DNA of 64,000 nucleotides from Lytechinus variegatus (lineage: Eukaryota > Echinodermata > Echinoidea > Temnopleuroida > Toxopneustidae): the NCBI RefSeq assembly GCF_018143015.1, contig NC_054747.1, positions 1,549,736-1,613,735 of the forward strand, in the 5' to 3' direction. The translations under genes were made by a program, and so were the position numbers. Positions 41,965 through 53,800 of this stretch are shown here, in pieces. Below the pieces are notes generated by a model that saw nothing but the letters and a program-made list of their open reading frames with translations, had not been told where the DNA came from and did no database searches. Numbering within the stretch: the stretch's first letter is position 1; each line of letters begins with the position of its first letter.

Positions 41965-43084
41965 TATATGTATTTTTATATATTGTATTCATGTTCCTCT
42001 CCAGCCACTGCATATTAGATTGTCACTTGGTTATGAACTTTATGCTATATTATGATTTATGTCTCAAGCATTGTAAATTTGTTTTGTATAATTACAATAA
42101 ATGCAGAAAATTCTTCCAAAAAAAATTTAAGGGTGGTAATAAAGACGGTGTCTGGTTTTAAAAAGTTTAATGAAAACAATTCTGCTTGACTATTAATAAA
42201 TTTCTCAAAAAAAAATTTCTAGGACTATGGTATTAACATGGAAAAGGAGTTTTTTTTTACATTTGAAATATCGCCTCTCAGACAGACCGCGCCATGTGCA
42301 GAGGGTACTTAAAAGAAGGGAATATACATGTATCAAATGAGGGTGTGGTGTTTTGTAACTAAGATACTGCAATTTGGCACCGTATAGCTCTTGTATAAAG
42401 CCTATGAGGATCACAAAACTATAGTCAACACGTTAGTTTAAAATTGATCGACCCACATTTGCATTTGACATTTTGCATAATGGGACCACAAACTGCAATC
42501 ACTCACATCTCGGACAAACGTCTTTGCTTACATTTTTTTTTCTTCAAATTTACTCAATATTGTATGAGCGGGAATAATAAAGGGAAAGTTCGAGTTCTCA
42601 ATTAAAGCATCAGTTCACAAATTATACGATTGATAACATCTACTTGAACTTCAACCAATGTCAATATTTTAGCTGATATGAAAATCAGAAAGAGGGGGAC
42701 TATAGTATTTCTAACCCGAATACCTGTTTAACCTTTTTCCCGCTTTTAAGTGTTTTACCTCCTTCAGCCCTACATGTTCATCCCTCAAAACCTTTGTTGA
42801 ATCATGTGTAAACGGCTTGTATTTTTTTTTTATCTTGTTCACCATTGTATTCTTACTTTAAAAATATAGATTTGGAAATTTAAGGTATTTTTTAAAATGC
42901 TTTCCCATATTCTTTATCAGACTTAATAACCTGCCAACTTAAGTCGCGTTGCAATGAATACCCGCTGCATTTGAAGATGCATCTCTGAATGACATGGTAA
43001 TTAAAATCAAATGACCTTTACTCTTAGGTGGAAAACTTATCTCATTTTCGCTCGTCAAATTTTCATTGAGAAAATGTGCCCTCC
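41965..43084. other. Unassigned noncoding DNA
   Basis: No gene, RNA or repeat recognised. Confidence 0.4.
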
Positions 43085-43125
43085 CCCCCCCCCCCCTCTT
43101 GGAAAATCCTGGATCCGCTCCTGGA
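43085..43125. mobile_element. Solitary hAT-like end
   Basis: A C run followed by TTGGAAAATCCTGGATCCGC and TCCTGG resembles the right end of the 51,335-52,477 element (GGCGAAAGCTGGATCCGCCC). Its partner end was not found. Confidence 0.45.
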
Positions 43126-43270
43126 ATCATGTATGGGTGAATTGTAACAATACATCAGGGAAGGTCACACAACATGTACCATTATTCTACAATATCAAAT
43201 ACATTTGACGGTCTTTACCCGATGTCTTATATATTTAGAAATGTTATTAATTGTGTCTAGTTACACGATC

Positions 43271-43430
43271 AGGGCTCCGTAACACAAAGGTTTGCGATGG
43301 ATTGCAAATACGAAAGAACCGCACTGATTGGTCCCTGGTAAGTATTTCAAACCAAATGCGCATGTATCATTGATATTGATTTGTCAGTTTCTTTAGCGAT
43401 TGATCGCTATTCTTTGTGTTACGGAGCCCT
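43271..43430. mobile_element. 160-bp MITE with AGGGCTCCGTAACACAAAG ends
   Basis: The left AGGGCTCCGTAACACAAAGG and right CTTTGTGTTACGGAGCCCT are inverted. The GCGATGGATTGC / GCGATTGATCGC inner motif links it to the MITEs at 8,074 and 14,678. Confidence 0.85.
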
Positions 43431-44392
43431 GGAGCTTTAAAGTCGAAAAGAGAGAAAAAAAATCTCAGTTTGGAGCAAGCAAGACTTTTGGAATGAAAAC
43501 CACATTCACGATTCGCCAAGAACTTTCAGAAACGAAACGTAAGGATTTATTAACCATCATCATACTACAGAGTTATATCTAGTGCATGAAATATGTAAGA
43601 CATAGCACAATTATTGACACTGTTAATATTAGTAAATACATGTACATGAAAAAAAAAATTCAGATGAATCTGATTTTTTATACATCAAAGTAATGAAACT
43701 GACAAGAATTTTTAGATATCATACATATGATGTTAATTGGATCTCATTTTGTTTGCAAACAAATCGTATAAGTATCAAAAGTGCATGTACCATACAAACA
43801 TCAGGTGCATTATAAATAAGACGTATGAGGATTTTTTTCACATGACATGTGGTCAAGTGAACGATAAAAACTTATATCCTTAATTTTTCATTTTTTTTTG
43901 TCAGAAACAAAAATGTTTATATCCAACGCAAAAGATTATACCAAAGACTATCATACTGCCATATATTAGATCTAAATTTGTTATTTCTCTTCGCATGTAG
44001 TGAATATCATGTATATACATAATTTATTTATTTAGAACTATATGGAAAAAGTAGATGAAAGGGGGATCTAAATCAGGAGAATGCATTTTAGACTTCAGGA
44101 ATGAAAACACGGCGATTAGTCAAGAAGTTCTTGAACCCTTCTTAGAACAGAAATGACATTGAATACCATCATATTACAGTGTAGTACTAAGGACCAAAAA
44201 TATGTAAAGAAGATAGCTCAGTTATTCACACCATTAACATGAATACATAAATGAATACAAAAAATCCTGTATTAAAGTAGAGAAACCTACACAACTTTTG
44301 TTATTATACACTATGTTAGTTGAAGCTCATTTTTTGAAAAATATCTTATGAATATCAATAGCACATGTATCATAAGAACATCAGGTACATGC
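43431..44392. other. Two diverged tandem blocks, noncoding
   Basis: The sequence from about 43,480 (GGAATGAAAACCACATTCAC, ATCATACTACAG, CATGTACCATACAAACATCA) is repeated in weaker form from about 44,095 (GGAATGAAAACACGGCGATT, ATCATATTACAG, CATGTATCATAAGAACATCA). That makes an old duplication of about 600 bp. Confidence 0.5.
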
Positions 44393-44562
44393 ATTGTGAA
44401 AAATAAAGTGCTAATTTAGCACTTACAGTGCTTGTATAGTGACTGCACTACGAATGCTGAGTTTCTAGTTCAAATTTAAATGAGAAAATCAGCACTCGTA
44501 GTACAGTCACTATGCAAGCACTTTAAATGCTAAAGTAGAACTTCATTCTTTACAGTGTAATG
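44393..44562. mobile_element. MITE with AAGTGCTAATTTAGCACTT core ends
   Basis: GTGACTGCACTACGAATGCT and AGCACTCGTAGTACAGTCAC are inverted. It is a diverged copy of the cleaner element at 49,385-49,558. Confidence 0.8.
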
Positions 44563-44876
44563 GTAAAAAAAGAAAAATGTCCACATAAAATACATTCGAT
44601 TAAATGATAAATACTGACATTTCACTTTTTATTACTTCTTTTGTCAGAAAAATAATATTTATATACAACGTAAGAGATTATACTAAGGATCATATTGCAT
44701 CATGCTATATTTTCCCTGCGTTAACTTTAAATGCGTTATTTCTCTTTGTCTATGATGTATGTACGTGCACAAATAATTCAATTAATTGGAAATTTCAGGA
44801 AAATGAATTGATGTATTACCGATTTGTACGATATTGCTGTATATATATTTATATACATAAATATTTCTACAGTTGA

Positions 44877-44905
44877 CAGTGGCGTAACTACGGGGGGGGG
44901 GCACG
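44877..44905. mobile_element. Solitary hAT-like end
   Basis: CAGTGGCGTAACTACGGGGG is the terminus style of hAT elements. No opposite end is seen before the receptor gene. Confidence 0.45.
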
Positions 44906-45376
44906 TATTTTTTATTTGGAAACAAATATATAGTTTAAATGCGTCAAAGATATAATAATATTGGCGTATACTGCCATATTTATTCATGCTAAGGAAACTC
45001 TCCTTTCTGGAAAGCATATTTTACGTGCATATATACCTAAAAAACTTTGTTTCTTCAGCGAGTGGCAGGGAAATATCGTTCATGATCAACCATACCATCG
45101 TAGAGGGCGTTACTCATATCAGTCGGAAAGGTAGATAAGTTTTAAAAGTCCTTGTAAGATGCCTTCCGCCCGGGCATTGGGGCGTGCGCCTGTAATCCAA
45201 TCTATGTGGGGAAGTTAAAAATTGATGTGGAGGTTCAAGGTTCGGGCCCTGGTCACGTCTTTCGAATGGTGACGTTAAAGGTCGGTCCCAGACGTAAATA
45301 ATCATATCTGACTGATACACGTCTGACGAAATTAAAATACACACACACACACGCCTTCCGTCTGGAGCACCCGTCA

Positions 45377-45665
45377 CTATCGCCAGTTTTGTCCGTACAA
45401 CTCGTTTTCCACCATTTCAGTTTTCTTGACCTGCGCATAGTTTGGAATTGACCCTGATGAAGCACTTTCGGGTTGCTCATGTGAGACATAGTGTCCATTT
45501 ATTTGTCCACTTCCTGTTGCATCTTCTCTAATGCCAGCATAGTCTACTTCCTCTACTATCCCAGGAGACTCAAGCTCGCTCATGTAGTAAGTGTTTTTCT
45601 CCGCCTTCATGTCTGGTTCGCCGCTCAGGATAAGAGCCCCGCTAGCTTTCGCACGATTTGATTTC
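45377..45665 (-). CDS. Receptor terminal exon: cytoplasmic tail with tyrosine motifs
   Basis: 289 nt, ends with TAG at 45,379-45,377. The 95 codons are hydrophilic with seven tyrosines. VDYAGI fits the (I/V/L/S)xYxx(L/V/I) inhibitory motif. IPNYAQV and YVSH are possible SH2 sites, and YAGI also fits a YxxΦ endocytosis signal. The acceptor GACACCAG is weak, but the phase-2 join to the membrane exon (KKR|K) is exact and there is no stop before the tail end. Confidence 0.82.
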
Positions 45666-48600
45666 CTGGTGTCGTAAGAGAGATATAATGCATGATGAAA
45701 AGTATGACATTGACTGCGCTAGTTGTTTTGTTTTCATAACTAATCCAGCCAGTCATAAAACCATGATAAACATTGGCTTTATACAATTTAAACAAAAATG
45801 ATAAAAATGTACATTAAGCTTTCTTTGGTCAAGAGTGACTTTGACCCTTGCAACAGTATTTAAGTTTCAAAAATGGAATTGTGAAGGCGTATAATAATTG
45901 TAATAATGATGGTAAATCACATATGGAATTGTGAACAACGATCTATATGAACTAAGAGTACTTTTGGAACATTTGTCCCTTATGAATTAACAAATACATG
46001 GATTCATATGCAGAAGTGTGATGTTTAAATTCTTCTTCTTCTTCTTTGTTGTTCTTCCCCCGGTATTCGATGATCAGCGGCTATCCGCAGGTTGGTTGTT
46101 GAGTTGAAGTAATTCCTCTAAGCGAATATTGCAATATTGAACTTAACCTAGTTGAATGGAAAACCACTAAATCGTTCTTAGTATTTCAGTATTTCAGCAA
46201 TATTGGATTATTATAATACATACAACTGACACATTATAATACATACAAAAGTACATGTGCATATAATTTAGAGCATTTTTGTATTTAAAGTAACGTTAAA
46301 ATTGAAATTGAAATTGGAAGTGTTACTAATATTGGAAATTATATTGGAATCGGAATTAATGTCAGTAATATCTGTGAAATAAATAAATACCATTTTCACA
46401 GCATCAACTTTCCATACATTTAGTGCCTTGTGATAACTTCTGTTGTAGCGTACATAGTGAATATGTTAAGGTTACGTCATCTCTAAAATTCATAACAAAT
46501 ATTCCCATAAGGGCATAAGAGGAGATATTATTTTTTTGTTCAGAAATATGGGGAATCTGATTGAATGAAAATAAGCGGGTTTTATAATTCAAGTTTCTTT
46601 ACCTTTTCTTGGTTAACGCAACGGCCAATATCAGCAGGATGATGGCGATGACTGCTGCTGAAACACCTCCAACAATTGCACCTTGATAACAAGAAGAAAC
46701 ACCAGAGAACATACGAGAGAGATACAGGTGATAACAATAAATTGCAATGTCAAATTTATTGACACTGACATACATTTTTTGTATACCATCACCTCACAGG
46801 CTTAGACGAAATCCAAATGTGAGGAATTAGTTTAGCTTACACTCCCATTTACAACCTTTACATTTGCAACGTTACCATGGTTACATTTAATAATAGCAGT
46901 TTTCGGAACTAAAGTGGCGACCCTGGGTGAATATACTGCTATTATTATTATTATTATTATCATCATTATTATCAATATTATTATTAAAGCCCCTTTTACA
47001 CCTTCACGGATGCAACACGGATCATCACGGATCTCAGTCCGTGATGATCCGGGTGCCAAATTTGTATTTTCCTAGCATTCCCGGAGTGAGTACGGAGTTA
47101 ACTGGTTATTAACACGGATATGTACGGAAAAGTACGGAGTCTACAAGGATAGGCAAGGTAGCAATAGGGATCCTGTTTGATATGCTCCCGGAGCCAACAC
47201 GGAATACCCGGATGATCACGGATGTTACTGGGTCTTTACACGGACCTTCACGGTTGCTCACATTCTGTACTGGCTAGAATGAAGTTTCGTCCCTTTTTGC
47301 AGCATCTGGAGCATGCTCGTGCTTGGTTATGAATACGGACTATTGTTCATGTACGCAAACAATACAAACATTTGACCCCGGATAAAGCCGGTATCAACAA
47401 GGATCATCCGGTTCTTACAAGGAGCCTCCCGGATGCATTCGGTAGCTACACGGATGTACAAGGAGGCTACAAGGATGAACACGGATGATTATCAGTCCGT
47501 GTACTCCGGGATGAAAAATTGAACATGTTCAATTTTTCTCCCGGACATGCCGGTACATCAAGGATGGCGCCGGATGAGTAGCCGGAGTGTACACGGTAGT
47601 CCCGGACTGTACACGGATGACCCCGAATTGACAATCCGGGATGATCCGTGTTGCTTCCGTGAAGGTGTAAAAGGGCCTTGCCGGAAACTTTGTGATACAG
47701 CAAAGCCGAATTCAAGTCAAGATTGAGGCTAATGCAATAATTTATCAAATCATCGAATGTACTTACCGATATTTGGCTGCGGGTCCCCATTCGATGGTTC
47801 GGTGGTGATTTCCCCTGTCAAAAGTGAATTAATCAAAAGAGAGAGGTTAACGAAAATCAAGCGCTTTTACCATCGAATCGACGAATTAATGACAGTAATG
47901 GTAGTACCTTACATTCACTCATATTTTCTTGAATCCTATAAAAAAGAATAACATTTTATGTATATTAAAGAGATGATGGAATTAAATGACCTACACACAA
48001 TGCGCAATAATAAATCTTGAGCCCTTATATTTCCTTAATTGCTCAAATACGATTTAGCATGCTTGTTTTTAGTCAAATCTCAAATATCATATTTGTTATA
48101 CTAAAACCTCTTTTACTAAATCAATTTCAGTTTTACCCTTTTCAGTAGGTGCAGTAGAGGATTCTGGAGTTGAAGACATCTTGTCAGTTTTTGGAGATGA
48201 AGCTGGATAATCTGTAAAGAAATATTGTTACATAACTGATGAGCCCTTAATTGAAATGAATTCATAGGTCACTGAATAGGTGATTGAATTCATAGCACAA
48301 CATAGACTAATCTCCATGACAAAATTCATTTTATATTTACCCTTTGTGGTAGGTGCAGTAGAGGAGTCAGGAAGTGAAGACATCTTGTCAGTCTCAGAAG
48401 ACGTGGTCGGCGAATCAGTCTTGGGATCTGTAAAGTAGTGTTCTCATTATATTAATTCACGTGCACTTAATTGCCTTTCATCCAATATGCCTTATTTCTT
48501 AAAGACTCTATCGACTTAAAAACGAGATTGAAATGATTATCCAAGCCTAATTAATTTTTAGAAGACGTGGTAAAAGAATTGGAATGGGATCTGTAAAGAT

Positions 48601-50823
48601 GAATTGTTATGATTTTAATATACGCGTACTCATTTATCTTTTTTTCCATACAATGTATTTTTTAAATGATCATATGAAAATATATCACAATTCAAAGTAA
48701 TCGATCCTAGATCCATTTTATGTTTACCCTCTGCGGTAGGTGCAGTAGAGGCATCAGGAGGGGGAGAATCTCGTCAGTTTTAGAAGACGGGGTCGGCGGA
48801 CTGGTCTTGGGATCTGTACAAGTAGTAGTAGTCGTATTAGTAGTAGTTTACGGAAATATTATACTTGCTATACGAATATATCATATCACGACTAGATGCA
48901 GCCCTCATGTTAAACGCTGCAGATAAAATGTGAGGGGTGGGTGGATTAAAGTGTTTAAGAGTGTTGCATTTCTTTATCATTAACCCCAATTATCTCTCAC
49001 AGTTTTCCCCCATTCTAACCACAAGACGAACTCACAGAAGAAAATAATAAAGGCAAAAAAAAATGAGACACCTAATATCCAACCACCTCTAGTCTAAATC
49101 CTTAATCACTCTATTTCATGCTTAATATCTGAAGTGTAAGTGGTAGAAGCACCAATAGTTGAGGAGCCTTTTGTTGAATCTGAAATTTGTGACGTCATAT
49201 CTGCAACAAAACATTATACATGTAACTCGAAACGCATTGCAAAGTAAGATCCGGAATAAATTTAGCGATACTAAGGTATTCATGTAACGTTCAAATAAAT
49301 AACTAAATAAATAAATAACAGATAGTTCTTGTCTAGCGCATATCACATTACGAACAACGGCTCTATGCACTTTTAAAGGACTTGTACACTCTAAAAAATT
49401 AAGTGCTAATTCAGCTCTTAAAGAGCGTGTATAGTGACTGCACTTCGGAGTGCTGATTTTTCTCGTTCAAATTTGAACTAGACAAATCAGCACTCCGAAG
49501 TGCAGTCACTATACACGCTCTTTAAGAGCTGAATTAGCACTTCATTTTTTAGAGTGTATATTAAGTTATGAAGTTAGATGGCAAGTCTTGCATGACGCAG
49601 TATTGGAATAATTGGGGTTCCTGGTAAATAGTCATGGTTCCCTTTAGTTATTGTAAAAGACACGAGAATCACAACACAATCAACGCCAAAGCCACTATCA
49701 CATAAAAAAACAAATTCCAATGCTTGGTAAAATGGAAATACTTAGTAAACTAATGAATCGGGGGTGTTATGACCTTTTTACTGACACACTATTTGGGGCT
49801 GTCTCATATCCAGAAGTTAAGTCCGAAAGTAAAATCACAACAACTATTCACAACAAGTAACTAAACAATATTAATAATAAACAAATATATAAATGGTACC
49901 TTAGTGGATGAATGTATATTTTTTAATAGTAGCTGACTGTTTTGTCATGTTGTTAGAACTAAATAGGGCCCCTTTCTAACCAAGAATTCGCATTTATCTT
50001 GACCGTAACATTCCGTCTGTACATTGCAGGATTTCGTCTAATGGTTGTGAATTTTATAATGCTTAGCCGATTATTATACGCGGACATATTGGTAAACTTA
50101 CCATTCGAGGGTGAAGTAGTATAATCAGCGAGAGTCGGCGAAGCCTCGTCGGTTTTAAGAGAAGTTGTCAAGGAATCGGTTGTGGGCTGAGTTGGTACTG
50201 CCATCACAACTGCAATGGAGTGTGAAGATGTGGTTTCATATTCATTACATGTACGATGTGTTTTAAAATTTGTGCATTAAAAAAGGTAAAAAAACAACAA
50301 TGCAAACAAAACAAATAAAAACAAATGCGATGAAACGAAAAATGATATGCAATTACGCAGTGATTTAGAACCTTGTAGAGCAAATTGTCCCATGTGTTAA
50401 TATTTGCATCAAATTGTATTATTCTTAACAGATTGCAGACGGACAATAACAATCGTAAAAGCCTTTACACACACACACATACAGTTCTTGAAAATAGACA
50501 CATCCGCCCTCACTCACTTTACATAAATGTAAAATAAAGCAGTCGCGGCAAACTATTATTACATGAGAACGTTTTTAAGAACAATGTTAAATGCTGCGTA
50601 CTGTATTATCATATCTAAAATAGGTACATTAGTTTAAACTTGTCTTTGCAATATCCTGAAGTCTTGGCTAAAAACCGATAATTCTGATAGTCGCTAACAC
50701 AGAAAAGCATACGTGGGACAGTGTATTAACATTGCTTCGAAAAATGCCCGAAATTTAATGGAATTCTGTGCATATTTGACTCATTTCTCAGCAATTTCCA
50801 TTTTCTCCCACGGCCATTTAGCT

Positions 50824-50855
<32 letters not shown>

Positions 50856-53800
50856 CATGCAAACACTTGGGAGAAAATTTTATTGGATTGTTTTGAACCC
50901 ATTTTGAGATAGTTACTTCCCATAACTGGTATTTAAACATGGTACTTACAAGTGCAGGTAAAGTTCGGATTACTCCATGTTCCATCTGCCTGGCAGTAAC
51001 TGACCGGAGAGGCATCGGGCACGTAACCCGTGGAGCAAGTATAGACAGCTACACCTCGATACGTGTAGGATGATATCGTCACGTTCGCAACGTTTTGCAC
51101 ATCGATAGTCGAATTTGGGCAAGTAACGACTGAAAATGCAAGAAAGAAATCAATTCACAAAATAGCCGGGTGGTATGATGTAAGAAAGCAATAAATGATT
51201 GATAAAACTATTCGAATTCTTCCCTCCACCTATCACCTTAGAAAGTTTATATTATAAGTTTAGTTGAATATCCAAATTACTTTGGCTTCCTCCCCGGCAT
51301 GCCCGGGATGTGTGTATGTTTACTTTCCAGATAACAGGGGCGGATCCAGGAGGGGGCCGAGCCGGCCCCGGCCCCCCCCCCCTATTTTTTGACAACCTGC
51401 AGAAAAAGTGTACTCTTTACCTTGATAGAAACTACGAAAAACAGAAAGAAAAGTAAGAAAGAGGTATTTTACCCATGATGTGTAATTTACAGCCTCGTAA
51501 GGGCCGGCCCGACCCCGAAAGGAAACAAAAAAAGGTGAAATATATAACCAATATATATACATGTACAATATACAATATATCCAGTTCTGATATCAATTTG
51601 CACACATTTTGTTAGCTCGCACATCAAGCTTTCATTATTTTGTTTGATTTACACAAATTGTTGATGTGTATCAAAATGTTCAGCTCGCGCTGCGCGCTCG
51701 TATTGTTTGATTTGTGAGAAACCTATGCTCTTTGGAAATTCTTACCAAAATTTGTCAAAATGCTCCTTTATCTCGCATTTAATTGTTTGAGACACACAGC
51801 TTGTTTATTTAAATAAAAACGCGCTAAGACTGTTCATTTTTTTCAGGTCGGAATATCAGAAATTTTGAACTCGCGCTTCGCACTCTCATTATTTGATTGG
51901 TGATACTTGTATCCTCTTCATTAATCACTAAAAACAGTTCCTAATTGAGTCACTTTTCACGTTATACCATGGTCACATTTGTTCTACGGCGGCCGTACGG
52001 CGAGTCGAAAACAGCCGTTTTATCAATTTTGATTCAAACCACTTATATGTAGTTGGACAAAAAATGTTAAAACGGCTGTTTTCGACTCGCCGTACGGCCG
52101 CCGTAGAACAAATGTGACCATGGCATTACTATATGATAAAATTTCGGCTCGCGCTTCGCGCTCGCATTGTTTAGTTGGATACTTATCTTTGTTCATGATT
52201 ATAAAAACTGCTCTAAATATTCATTTCTAAGGATATAAAATATCAAAGATTTCTAACTCGCGCTTCGCGCTCGCATTATATATTAAGACCACATGAGATA
52301 CCGTATATTGTTTATAGCAAAGAAAATTAACATATAATTAAAACTTCAGTCTTTTAGTACTACCCCCTGAAAAACCAACAAAAAAAAGCCAGATTGTAGG
52401 GGCCAATCGAGAAATATGTTGATCAAAATATTTTTCGGCCTCCCCCCCCCTATTGGCGAAAGCTGGATCCGCCCCTGGATAATGTAGACAGGAGTCCAAT
52501 ATAAATACACAGATCTTTTTGAAAAAGATAATTTCAATATACCTGTGTATGCTACCGATGAATCACGTTTTCCATTCACATCATTACTGCCAAGTCTGTT
52601 TATTTCGGGATGAATTACATTAGAATCATTGGTGATATATTTCATACGTAAAAGCTCCAATAAAACCTAGCGCTCATTGGCAAATAAACAATTGATAAAC
52701 ACATATCACAAATTCATACCAACCCTATGGCACGCTATTCCTCCTCATTCAGACCCCCTGATTCATCTTAAAACTTGTCCTCACTATGTATCGTTAATCT
52801 GAACATTCTGTTAATTTTGATTTTAATTCTCCCTTTCAAACCTCGAAGTTAATACATTACTAGCCTCCAAATTACTCAAACGCACGCACGACACTGCTAA
52901 ATAAACCCTCAAACACACTTAGCCTTATTCGCTTTACATTGTTTACCTTCGGCTCTATGACATTTGCTCGAGCGACTATTGCCTCGCTGTAAATTCCACA
53001 CCCTAATCGAATGACCAACTTCAACCCTGGGTTTAGCACTGTGCCCTACCCTAATCTGAACTTTACACCTAACATAAAACCCTATTGCAATCCTTATCTC
53101 AACACAAAATCTTAGACGAAATTAAGCCCAGAGTCGCAAGAGAAAATGTCGTGACACCTTACCTTCACACACCGGTCTTTCTGAATCCCATCTGCCATTG
53201 AGCATGCACGTAGCTAAGATGCCACCCTTTACCTCGTAACCAGGGTCACACTCGTAGTCCAATGTAGCTCCGTCTAGGAATGAGGTGGTATCCGATGGCG
53301 ACCTGGATCCGTGGAGCGGCTCCCCAGGATCCCCACACATTGGCAAACCTATAGGAGGCAGTGGATGTCGAGAGGTTGGTGGGGGGGGGGGGTCTAAGCT
53401 ATTTATCTTCCAAAGACATAATCTACGTTAAAATGTTAAATAGGAAGTTCACCCTGACAAAACATTTATCGTAAAAAATAGCAGAAAAAAATCATTAAAA
53501 ACATTGCCGAAGGTTTGACAAACATCCTTAAAATAAGTAGTTCTTATAATTTAAATTGTTTGATTTGCAACGTCATATACGAGCTTTACTCTTCCGGCGC
53601 CATCCCTGATCAGATGTACCGGCATAAGGGGGATAAAAATTTAACGTGATAAGTTTTTCAAATTATCATTTGAACCATCATTCGTATCCATCTTTACATC
53701 CACCTTTTTTCTGCTGCGACCGAACGCATCCGGGAGGTCCTTGTAAATTTCTGCTATATTCGAGGTCAAAAACGTTCCATTGTCGGCGTGTATTATAAAC

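Noticed and set aside
42939..43208. Small ORFs with Gly- or Pro-rich runs
   Set aside because: They read through a poly-C transposon end and are not conserved coding sequence.
46832..47112. Small ORFs with Leu- or Ile-rich runs as membrane peptides
   Set aside because: The hydrophobic runs translate the (ATT)n tract beside the 46,987-47,679 element.
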